64,000 nucleotides of DNA, from positions 1,829,930-1,893,929 of the forward strand of contig NZ_JAMXLA010000001.1 of NCBI RefSeq assembly GCF_024054175.1, read 5' to 3'. Every line of letters starts with the position of its first letter. The first letter of the stretch is position 1. The notes under the pieces were generated by a model. It was given only the letters and a program-made list of their open reading frames with translations, did no database searches and had not been told where the DNA came from. The DNA comes from Flavobacterium sp. NRK1 (GTDB lineage: Bacteria > Bacteroidota > Bacteroidia > Flavobacteriales > Flavobacteriaceae). A program made the translations under genes and the position numbers. Of the stretch, positions 55,095 to 62,610 are shown piece after piece.

Positions 55095-56966
55095 TTAGGG
55101 TATATAATTTTCGTTAATCTTAAAAGGCTGACCGCTTATAGGTTTGTTATATTCATACTGAAGTCCTTTTGTCATCATTCTTTCTTCGCGTGCTTTTTGC
55201 GTCACTTCACCTTTTATGTATTTTTCAATCATAAGACTGGCAATAGGTCCTGCCCAGCGCGCACCCCAATAACCATTTTCCACAAATACTGCGATAGCAA
55301 TTTTCGGATCATTTCTTGGTGCAAAAGCAACAAATATAGAGTGGTCTGTAAGCTGTGTTTTTACACCGTTTATTTTTGTAAAATTTTCTGCAGTACCCGT
55401 TTTACCACAAATTTCTATACCTTCAACTTTTAAATGACTTGCAGTACCATAATTATACACGTCATATAATCCATCTATAACAGGTTTGAAATGTTGTTTG
55501 TCAATTGTAGTATAGTGTTTTGTTGTAAACTTTTTATCAATACTATTATGGCCTTTAATTTTTTTAATTACGTGGGGTGTATAAAACCAGCCTTCATTAG
55601 CTACGGTAGCCATCATGTTTGCAAGCTGTATGGGTGTCATTGCTACCTCTCCCTGGCCAATTGAGTTTGAAATTATAGTGGAGCTTCTCCAGCCGCCATT
55701 AGGGTAAAAACGTTTGTAAAATTTAGATGTTGGCACTCTGCCAGGCCTTCCAGGAGGCAAGTCGTAACCTAAAAAGTCGCCAAGTCCAAAACTTTTAAGA
55801 TGGTTTGCCCAGGCATCTACACCATATTGCGGTTTAGGATATTTATCTATTGTAAGCTTAAATACATTGGCAAAATAAGTATTACATGAATTGTAAATAC
55901 CATTATTTAATTGATGAGGGCCAAAACCGTGACATTTCATAAATGCACCACGCCCATAAGAAAAACCATGGTGGCACATAAATGTTGTATTAACGTCTAT
56001 AACTTCTTCCTGTAAACCTACAAGCCCGGTAAGTATTTTAAATGGTGATCCTGGAGGATACTCAGCTAATAATCCACGGTCATATAAAGGCATAGCAATA
56101 GTGTCATTATACATTTGTGTATAATTTTTAGATCGCTCACGGCCTACAAGAATGGCAGGATCATAGGATGGCGCTGTAACCAATGCCAGAATTTCTCCGG
56201 TTTTAGGTTCTATGGCTACTATTCCGCCACGTTTTTCAAACATAAGGGCTTCGCCATACTTTTGAAGTTCAGAATCAATGGTGAGAGTTATATCTTCCCC
56301 CTGAACGGCAATAGTATCATAAATACCTTCTTTAAAAGATCCTATTTCTCTGTTAAATCTGTCTTTCTGAATGTATTTTACACCTTTAACACCGCGTAAA
56401 ACTTCTTCATACATTTCCTCAACGCCCTGTTTTCCAATAAGGTCGCCACTTTTATAGTAAGGATTTTTTTTAATTATGGCATCGTTTACCTGTTGGATAT
56501 AACCAAAAATATTCGCGCCAACATCTACCTGATAATCACGTAACGAACGTTTTACAATATCAAATCCTTTAAAACGTCGTATCTTTTCCTGAAAAGCAGC
56601 AAATTCCCTTTTATTGAGCTGAGGCAAAAATACCGAGGGAAGCCTTGGGCTGTAAACATTGGCCTTTCTTAGTCTTTCAATAAAATATTCTTTAGTAACA
56701 CCAAGAAGAGAGCATATTTCAAGGGTGTCAATATCTTTCATCTCTTTTGGCGTAACCATGATGTCGTATGAAGGCTGGTTGGCAACCAGAAGCTTGCCAT
56801 TGCGATCATATATATAGCCTCTTTCCGGATAATCGTATTTTATTTTTATTGCATTATTGTCTGATTTCTTGATGTATGAGTCGTCAAGAATTTGCAAATA
56901 AAAAAGCCTTGCCACAATAATAACGGTTGCGACAATAATAACAGTTGGCAGTAAAATCTTTCTCAT
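55095..56966 (-). CDS. mrdA: Penicillin-binding protein 2
   Basis: PBP2 is the transpeptidase that cross-links new peptidoglycan in elongation. The 623 residues have an N-terminal membrane anchor, a dimerisation domain, and the catalytic motifs PGSPFKILTG (Ser307, Lys310), YNSCNTYF (Ser360, Asn362) and CGKTGTAEN (Lys522). Its ATG overlaps the mreD TGA by four bases. It is followed by rodA. Confidence 0.97.
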   Translation of the reverse strand: MRKILLPTVIIVATVIIVARLFYLQILDDSYIKKSDNNAIKIKYDYPERGYIYDRNGKLLVANQPSYDIMVTPKEMKDIDTLEICSLLGVTKEYFIERLRKANVYSPRLPSVFLPQLNKREFAAFQEKIRRFKGFDIVKRSLRDYQVDVGANIFGYIQQVNDAIIKKNPYYKSGDLIGKQGVEEMYEEVLRGVKGVKYIQKDRFNREIGSFKEGIYDTIAVQGEDITLTIDSELQKYGEALMFEKRGGIVAIEPKTGEILALVTAPSYDPAILVGRERSKNYTQMYNDTIAMPLYDRGLLAEYPPGSPFKILTGLVGLQEEVIDVNTTFMCHHGFSYGRGAFMKCHGFGPHQLNNGIYNSCNTYFANVFKLTIDKYPKPQYGVDAWANHLKSFGLGDFLGYDLPPGRPGRVPTSKFYKRFYPNGGWRSSTIISNSIGQGEVAMTPIQLANMMATVANEGWFYTPHVIKKIKGHNSIDKKFTTKHYTTIDKQHFKPVIDGLYDVYNYGTASHLKVEGIEICGKTGTAENFTKINGVKTQLTDHSIFVAFAPRNDPKIAIAVFVENGYWGARWAGPIASLMIEKYIKGEVTQKAREERMMTKGLQYEYNKPISGQPFKINENYIP

Positions 56967-57469
56967 TGTTTGCCCGGCTTAATTAAATAGATAATTATTA
57001 TACAAAGTATAAGTGTAAACAGTGTTGTAAGTAAAGTCCTTATAAGCACATCAATTATAAGGCTGAATTTAAATACCTCCAAAAGGTATAAAATTAAATG
57101 GTGAGTTACAACTGAAATTAGTATAAATGAAAATCTTTCGGGCGAAAGCCTGTCGTTTATTTTTACAGTTTGGTATTCATAACTAATACCAAATGAGAAC
57201 TTAAAGAATGTTGGCCTTAAATAGGCCAGTGTTACACAGGCTACTGCGTGAGAACCTCCGGAATTAAGAAACATATCCAGCGCCAGCCCGAGAAAGAAAG
57301 AGGATAGAAGCAGTCCGGCTTTACTGCCATTTACCGGATATAATAGTATGAATAGTATGTACGGATAAGGATTCAGAAAACCAAAGAGATTCAGCCTGCT
57401 GAATATAACTACCTGCAATAGCAGCAGGAATAGAAACCTGAATATGTTTACAATTACAGTACTACTCAT
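56963..57469 (-). CDS. mreD: Rod shape-determining protein MreD
   Basis: MreD is a five-helix membrane protein of the elongasome. The 168 residues are hydrophobic throughout and contain LFGFLNPYPYILFILLYP and SSFFLGLALDMFLNSGGSHA, the conserved MreD region. It overlaps mreC by 8 bases and mrdA by 4. Confidence 0.93.
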   Translation of the reverse strand: MSSTVIVNIFRFLFLLLLQVVIFSRLNLFGFLNPYPYILFILLYPVNGSKAGLLLSSFFLGLALDMFLNSGGSHAVACVTLAYLRPTFFKFSFGISYEYQTVKINDRLSPERFSFILISVVTHHLILYLLEVFKFSLIIDVLIRTLLTTLFTLILCIIIIYLIKPGKQ

Positions 57470-58292
57470 TGGTTTTTATTGTTTCTTCTTCCAGTTTAAT
57501 TATCTCGTCGCGGTCTTTATTTTCAATAATGTACACATGCCCTAGGCTTGTCATATCATTAAACAGCCTTACATTAAGAGTGTAATAATTAGTTTTTTTA
57601 TCTACATATACCTTGTCTATAGTGCCAATTGGTATATTTTCCGGAAATATTCTTGATTCTGCTCCTGTAACAATAGTATCGCCTTTTTGTACTGTTGCAA
57701 GTCGGGGAACATCTATAAGCTGGGCAAAACCTGTATTTTTTCCATCCCAGGTAAGGGTTCCAAAATGATTGTTTTTCTTAATCTTGGCATCTAGCCTGAA
57801 TTTAAGGTTAAGTATGCTTATAACAGTTGCGTAATTACCGGAAGTATTTTCTACTATACCTACAACACCAAGACTGCTTACAACACCCATATCAGGTTTC
57901 ACACCCTGATTGCGGCCACTGTTTATGGTAAAATAATTTTCGTGTACGCTGTAAGAATTGCGGATTACCTTAGATTGTATTACAGCAAAATTACCCATAG
58001 CTTCAGGTAATTGCACAGGAGGCTTGTTGGCTGTATCCTGAGTGTTAAAGAGTATTTGTTTTAAGCGCGCATTTTCTCCTGCAAGTGCCTCATTCTGCTC
58101 TTTGAGGCTAAGATATTCTTCTACATTATTTACCTGATTATATACATAACCTGAAATGGCATTTGCAGACGTTACAGCTTTACTTCTGTGATAAGAATGC
58201 GATTGTATAGTGAGCGTTAATGAAATGCCCAAAAGCAGCAAAAACAGTAGTAAAATACTGTTTTTAAATATAAAGTTAAATATTTGCTGCAT
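57462..58292 (-). CDS. mreC: Rod shape-determining protein MreC
   Basis: MreC is a bitopic scaffold linking MreB to PBP2. The 276 residues have an N-terminal helix (FKNSILLLFLLLLGISLTLT), a coiled coil (EEYLSLKEQNEALAGENARLK) and the beta domain (YFTINSGRNQGVKPDMGVVS, GVVGIVENTSGNYATVISIL). It lies 13 bases after mreB. Confidence 0.96.
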   Translation of the reverse strand: MQQIFNFIFKNSILLLFLLLLGISLTLTIQSHSYHRSKAVTSANAISGYVYNQVNNVEEYLSLKEQNEALAGENARLKQILFNTQDTANKPPVQLPEAMGNFAVIQSKVIRNSYSVHENYFTINSGRNQGVKPDMGVVSSLGVVGIVENTSGNYATVISILNLKFRLDAKIKKNNHFGTLTWDGKNTGFAQLIDVPRLATVQKGDTIVTGAESRIFPENIPIGTIDKVYVDKKTNYYTLNVRLFNDMTSLGHVYIIENKDRDEIIKLEEETIKTNE

Positions 58293-58305
58293 CTATTAGC
58301 TTTCT

Positions 58306-59334
58306 TTATTTGATGAGTATGCTTCTGAATTTTTGTATGTTTTTTAGTGCCATCCCCGTTCCTCTTACAACGGCTCTTAGCGGATCTTCTGCAATATATA
58401 CCGGCAGGTCAGTTTTTTGGGATATTCGTTTGTCCAGCCCTCTGAGCATCGATCCGCCACCTGCAAGATAAATACCAGTATTATAAATATCTGCTGCAAG
58501 CTCAGGCGGTGTTTGCGATAAGGTTTCCATTACCGCATCTTCTATACGCTGTATTGATTTGTCCAGGGCTTTTGCAATCTCACGATACGAAACATCTACC
58601 TGTTTTGGTTTACCTGTTAACAGGTCACGTCCCTGTACCGACATATCTTCAGGAGGAGTTTCAAGATCTTCTATTGCAGCTCCTATTGTAATTTTAATTT
58701 TTTCTGCTGTGCTTTCACCTACAAAAAGGTTGTGCTGGGTACGCATGTAGTAAACAATATCGTTAGTAAAAACGTCTCCTGCAATTTTAACCGATTTGTC
58801 GCAAACAATACCTCCTAATGCAATCACAGCAATTTCTGTAGTACCGCCACCTATATCTACAATCATATTACCTTTTGGCTGCATAATATCTACACCAATA
58901 CCTATTGCAGCAGCCATTGGCTCATGTATAAGGTAAACTTCTTTACCGTTTACTCTTTCAGCCGATTCTTTTACCGCACGCATCTCTACCTCAGTAATAC
59001 CTGAAGGTATGCATATAACCATGCGAAGAGCAGGGGTAAACAGTTTTTTCTTTAAGGCAGGTATACTTTTTATAAACATATTTATCATCTTTTCAGATGC
59101 ATCAAAGTCTGCAATAACCCCATCTTTAAGTGGTCGTATGGTTTTTATGTTTTCATGGGTTTTACCCTGCATCATATTAGCCTCTTTACCTACGGCAATT
59201 ATTTTGCCTGTCACACGGTCGCGTGCTACTATCGAGGGGCTGTCTATAACAACTTTATCGTTATGAATGATAAGGGTATTTGCGGTACCAAGGTCGATGG
59301 CTATGTCCTCGGTCATGAAATCAAAAAATCCCAT
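58306..59334 (-). CDS. mreB: Rod shape-determining protein MreB (bacterial actin)
   Basis: MreB polymerises on the inner membrane and directs wall synthesis. The 342 residues show the actin-fold phosphate loops DIAIDLGTANTLIIHNDK and MIVDIGGGTTEIAVIALGG, plus LIHEPMAAAIGIGVDIM and YLAGGGSMLRGLDKRI. It heads mreB-mreC-mreD-mrdA-rodA and has a candidate promoter at the end of purH. Confidence 0.98.
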   Translation of the reverse strand: MGFFDFMTEDIAIDLGTANTLIIHNDKVVIDSPSIVARDRVTGKIIAVGKEANMMQGKTHENIKTIRPLKDGVIADFDASEKMINMFIKSIPALKKKLFTPALRMVICIPSGITEVEMRAVKESAERVNGKEVYLIHEPMAAAIGIGVDIMQPKGNMIVDIGGGTTEIAVIALGGIVCDKSVKIAGDVFTNDIVYYMRTQHNLFVGESTAEKIKITIGAAIEDLETPPEDMSVQGRDLLTGKPKQVDVSYREIAKALDKSIQRIEDAVMETLSQTPPELAADIYNTGIYLAGGGSMLRGLDKRISQKTDLPVYIAEDPLRAVVRGTGMALKNIQKFRSILIK

Positions 59335-59380
59335 ACTGTTTTAGTGTATTAAGGTTTGGTATTTAAAAATGTTTGGCCTA

Positions 59381-59388
59381 CAAAAGTA
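59381..59388 (-). promoter_or_regulatory. Candidate -7 box for the mreB operon
   Basis: On the minus strand TACTTTTG matches TAnnTTTG, 47 bases before the mreB ATG. No -33 box is clear; it lies against the purH stop codon. Confidence 0.4.
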
Positions 59389-59395
59389 GTGAAAA

Positions 59396-60919
59396 TTAAT
59401 GTTTAAAATGACGGGTACCGGTAAATACCATGGCAACATTATTCTCGTTGCAATAGTTAATACTAAGTTCGTCTTTTATTGAGCCACCGGGCTGAATTAC
59501 CGCAGTGATTCCGGCATTTTTAGCAAGCTCAACACAATCCGGGAAAGGGAAAAATGCATCGCTGGCCATTACGGCGCCGTTTAAGTCGAAATTAAAAGAA
59601 ACTGCTTTTTCTACAGCCTGCCTTAAGGCGTCAACGCGGGAAGTCTGTCCTGTTCCCGATGCATATAGCTGTTTGTTTTTTGCAAATACAATCGTGTTAG
59701 ATTTTGTATGCTTGCAAATTTTGGAAGCAAAAAGCAAATCTTCAACTTCCTGAGTAGTAGGTGAAGTTACAGTAACGGTAGTTAAGTGTTCTTTATTGTC
59801 TGTAATATTATCTTTATCCTGAACTAAAAGTCCGTTAAGGCAGGTACGAACCTGTTTGGCAGGAAGTTCAACCTCATTTTGAACAAGTATAATTCTGTTT
59901 TTCTTTTCCTGAAGCACAGCAGCTGCATCATCATCATAAGCAGGAGCAATAACTACTTCGCAGAAAAGGCTGTTTATTTCATCGGCTGCCGCCTTGTCTA
60001 TTTTTGCGTTTGAAATAAGAACACCACCGAATGCAGAGGTAGGATCTCCCGCAAGTGCATCAAGGTAAGCCTGTTTTACAGTGTCTCTTGTAGCTATACC
60101 ACAAGCGTTGTTGTGTTTAAGTATAGCAAAAGTAGGACCGTCATTTTTAAATTCATTTATAAGGTTTACAGCAGCATCTACATCAAGCAGGTTGTTGTAT
60201 GAAAGCTCTTTACCATGAAGTTTAGTGAACATTTTGTCAAAATCTCCAAAGAAATATCCTTTTTGGTGAGGGTTTTCTCCATAACGAAGTACTTGTCCGT
60301 TGCTAACGCTTTCTTTGTAGAAAGTTTCATCTTCATTAAAGTAGTTAAAAATTGCAGTATCGTAGTGAGATGATGTATGGAAAGCTTTTGTTGCAAAATA
60401 TTTACGTTCTGCAAGTGTGGTTCCACCATTGTTTTTTGTAATTACCTCAAGAAAATCAGCATATTCATTTACCGATGCAACAATTACAGTATCCTTAAAG
60501 TTTTTTGCCGCTGCGCGGATGAGAGAAATCCCGCCTATGTCTATTTTTTCTATAATATCAGCTTCAGAAGCGCCTGAAGCAACAGTTTTTTCAAATGGAT
60601 ACAGGTCAACAATAACTACATCAATCTGTGGAATGTTGTATTCCTCCATTTGCTGTACGTCGCTTTCATTGTCCTGACGGTTAAGAATTCCGCCAAAAAC
60701 TTTTGGGTGAAGCGTTTTAACCCTTCCGCCAAGAATTGATGGGTAAGAAGTCACATCTTCAACTGGTACTACCGGTATCCCCAGGTCTTTTATAAAAGCT
60801 TCTGTACCGCCTGTAGAATAGAACGTTACGCCCTGCTCGTGCAGTTTTTTTACAATAGGCTCAAGACCCTCTTTGTCAAATACTGAAATTAGTGCCGATG
60901 AAATTTTTTTGATGCTCAT
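59396..60919 (-). CDS. purH: Bifunctional AICAR transformylase/IMP cyclohydrolase
   Basis: PurH does the last two steps of IMP synthesis. Using the ATG at 60919 gives 507 residues starting KKISSALISVFDKEGLEP; the longer frame from 60973 runs over the promoter. The N-terminal MGS-like cyclohydrolase domain spans about 1-190 (YSTGGTEAFIKDLGIPV, GGRVKTLHPKVFGGIL). The transformylase follows, with LRYGENPHQKGYFFGD, LKHNNACGIATRD and FTGTRHFKH at the end. It precedes mreB on the same strand. Confidence 0.97.
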   Translation of the reverse strand: MSIKKISSALISVFDKEGLEPIVKKLHEQGVTFYSTGGTEAFIKDLGIPVVPVEDVTSYPSILGGRVKTLHPKVFGGILNRQDNESDVQQMEEYNIPQIDVVIVDLYPFEKTVASGASEADIIEKIDIGGISLIRAAAKNFKDTVIVASVNEYADFLEVITKNNGGTTLAERKYFATKAFHTSSHYDTAIFNYFNEDETFYKESVSNGQVLRYGENPHQKGYFFGDFDKMFTKLHGKELSYNNLLDVDAAVNLINEFKNDGPTFAILKHNNACGIATRDTVKQAYLDALAGDPTSAFGGVLISNAKIDKAAADEINSLFCEVVIAPAYDDDAAAVLQEKKNRIILVQNEVELPAKQVRTCLNGLLVQDKDNITDNKEHLTTVTVTSPTTQEVEDLLFASKICKHTKSNTIVFAKNKQLYASGTGQTSRVDALRQAVEKAVSFNFDLNGAVMASDAFFPFPDCVELAKNAGITAVIQPGGSIKDELSINYCNENNVAMVFTGTRHFKH

Positions 60920-60942
60920 TTTTTTGTGTATAAATAAAGATG

Positions 60943-60974
60943 CAAAAGTAGGTATTGTATAGTTAACATTCAAA
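60943..60974 (-). promoter_or_regulatory. Full promoter for purH
   Basis: On the minus strand TTTG (60974-60971), 20 bases, then TACTTTTG (60950-60943) matches both boxes of the Bacteroidota promoter. Transcription would start near 60936, giving a leader of about 17 bases to the ATG at 60919. Confidence 0.78.
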
Positions 60975-61075
60975 AGCTGTGAACACTAAATTTTTAAGAA
61001 ATTAAAAATTTATTCAAATAGTCTCGCACCATTTAAAAAAAATGTGGAATTTTACAGAAGTCAATCAAAATAATC

Positions 61076-62323
61076 ATGCTTTTATACCTGCGTTTACTTA
61101 AAGAAAGCCTTTCTTTTGCCATGAATGCCCTTACAAATAACAAGTTGCGTACTTTTCTTTCGCTGCTTGGGGTTACTATTGGTATATTTTCCATTATTGC
61201 TGTACTGGCGGCTGTAGATTCACTTGACAGAAAAATCAAGAAGGATATGAGCAGCGTTGATAAGAACACAATGTATCTTAAACGTTTCTCATTTGGCCCC
61301 AGTGAAATACCACGATGGAAGAGGGAGCAGTTTCCTGATGTAAGTTATGACGAATATCAATATCTGAAAGATAATGTAACTTCTGTTGAGGCTATGGCTT
61401 TTCAGATATTTACTAAAAGCGAAACAGCAAAATATGAAGATAAATCTGCAAGCAATTTAAATGTGGTGCCGGTATCTTATGAATTTACAGATATACAAAG
61501 CCTTAAAATTGAGCACGGACGATTTTATAATGAGGCTGAATCAAATTCGGGTACCGCAGTAGCTGTTTTGGGTTATGAAACTGCCCAGTCGCTTTTTGGG
61601 GATGAAAATCCTATAGAAAAGAAAATAAGGCTGTATGGTCAAAAATTTACGGTTATTGGCGTTCTTGAAAAACAAGGTCAGGGTATGTTTGGAAGTAATG
61701 ATACAGCAGTTATTATTCCTGTAAATTTTCTTCGTAATATGTATGGCGATCATAATGATTTTATGACTCCTGTAATAATTATCAAACCAAAATCCGGCGA
61801 AGATCCGGAAGCTGTTAAAGCAGAAATTACTCAAAAGCTTCGGAACTACAGAGGTATAAAAGCCGGAGAAATAGATAATTTTATTATTGATATTCTTTCA
61901 GGGTTTACAGATCTTATAGATGATATTATTGGTAAAATGAATGTAATAGGCTGGATTATTAGTGCGTTTTCTCTTTTGGTTGGCGGTTTTGGGATAGCTA
62001 ATATAATGTTTGTGTCTGTAAAAGAGCGTACCAACCTTATCGGTATCCAAAAGGCCCTAGGAGCAAAAAACAGGTTTATATTATTTCAGTTTCTTTTTGA
62101 AGCTGTTATATTGTCATTAATAGGGGGTGTAGTAGGTATGCTTATGGTGTGGGGTATAGCAAAGATACTTACAAGTGTAATAGATTTTGAATTTATCCTT
62201 GGACTTTCAAATATAATAATAGGTACAGGACTTGCAGCTTTTATAGGTTTGCTTTCAGGGATACTCCCGGCCATATCTGCATCTAAACTCGATCCTGTTG
62301 AAGCAATACGAAGCGGTATGTAA
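61076..62323 (+). CDS. MacB/FtsX-like ABC transporter permease
   Basis: The 415 residues have an N-terminal helix (NKLRTFLSLLGVTIGIFSII), a large periplasmic domain with SLKIEHGRFYNEAESNSGTA and VAVLGYETAQSLFGDENP, and three C-terminal helices including SAFSLLVGGFGIANIMFVSV, followed by KERTNLIGIQKALGAKNR. This is the MacB permease fold without a fused ATPase, so a separate ATPase is needed. It may be the missing inner-membrane part for the TolC/HlyD pair at 17.9-20.6 kb, which is inference. The gene is monocistronic. Confidence 0.93.
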   Translation: MLLYLRLLKESLSFAMNALTNNKLRTFLSLLGVTIGIFSIIAVLAAVDSLDRKIKKDMSSVDKNTMYLKRFSFGPSEIPRWKREQFPDVSYDEYQYLKDNVTSVEAMAFQIFTKSETAKYEDKSASNLNVVPVSYEFTDIQSLKIEHGRFYNEAESNSGTAVAVLGYETAQSLFGDENPIEKKIRLYGQKFTVIGVLEKQGQGMFGSNDTAVIIPVNFLRNMYGDHNDFMTPVIIIKPKSGEDPEAVKAEITQKLRNYRGIKAGEIDNFIIDILSGFTDLIDDIIGKMNVIGWIISAFSLLVGGFGIANIMFVSVKERTNLIGIQKALGAKNRFILFQFLFEAVILSLIGGVVGMLMVWGIAKILTSVIDFEFILGLSNIIIGTGLAAFIGLLSGILPAISASKLDPVEAIRSGM

Positions 62324-62333
62324 TAAAAAAAAC

Positions 62334-62376
62334 GCGATACGTATTAAGCCCCCACTTTCAACGTACCGCATTTTTT
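62334..62376. terminator. Imperfect hairpin after the MacB-like gene
   Basis: GCGATACGT and ACGTACCGC (62334-62342, 62361-62369) pair with one mismatch (a G-U wobble on the minus strand) around an 18-base loop. A or T tracts flank both sides, so it may work in both directions. Confidence 0.5.
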
Positions 62377-62569
62377 AATAAAAACAATTTGCTGCTTTTT
62401 GTTTCATGGTTCAGCATGATTTTACAGCAGTTGTACCAAAAAAATAAAACACATAATTTTATTTTTCAATTGCAAATCTAAATTATTATTTACCTTAAAC
62501 CCTAATAATTAATATAGACAAAATACGGACAACGCCTGTTTTTAAAGGGTTTTTTGCAACAAAGTAATG
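62377..62569. other. Non-coding gap between convergent genes
   Basis: This AT-rich stretch holds no reading frame with family features, no RNA I recognise and no strong hairpin. It separates the MacB-like gene terminator from the palindrome at 62570-62591. Confidence 0.5.
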
Positions 62570-62591
62570 TTTTTTGAAACGTTTCAAAAAA
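62570..62591. repeat. 22-bp perfect palindrome with GAAACGTTTC core
   Basis: T6-GAAACGTTTC-A6 is a perfect palindrome centred between 62580 and 62581. The core resembles LacI/PurR-family operator cores. It lies 20 bases downstream of the regulator gene's stop, so a weak bidirectional terminator is the other option; as RNA it would have a small AACGTT loop. Confidence 0.45.
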
Positions 62592-62610
62592 ATGGGGAAG
62601 CTGTAAAATT

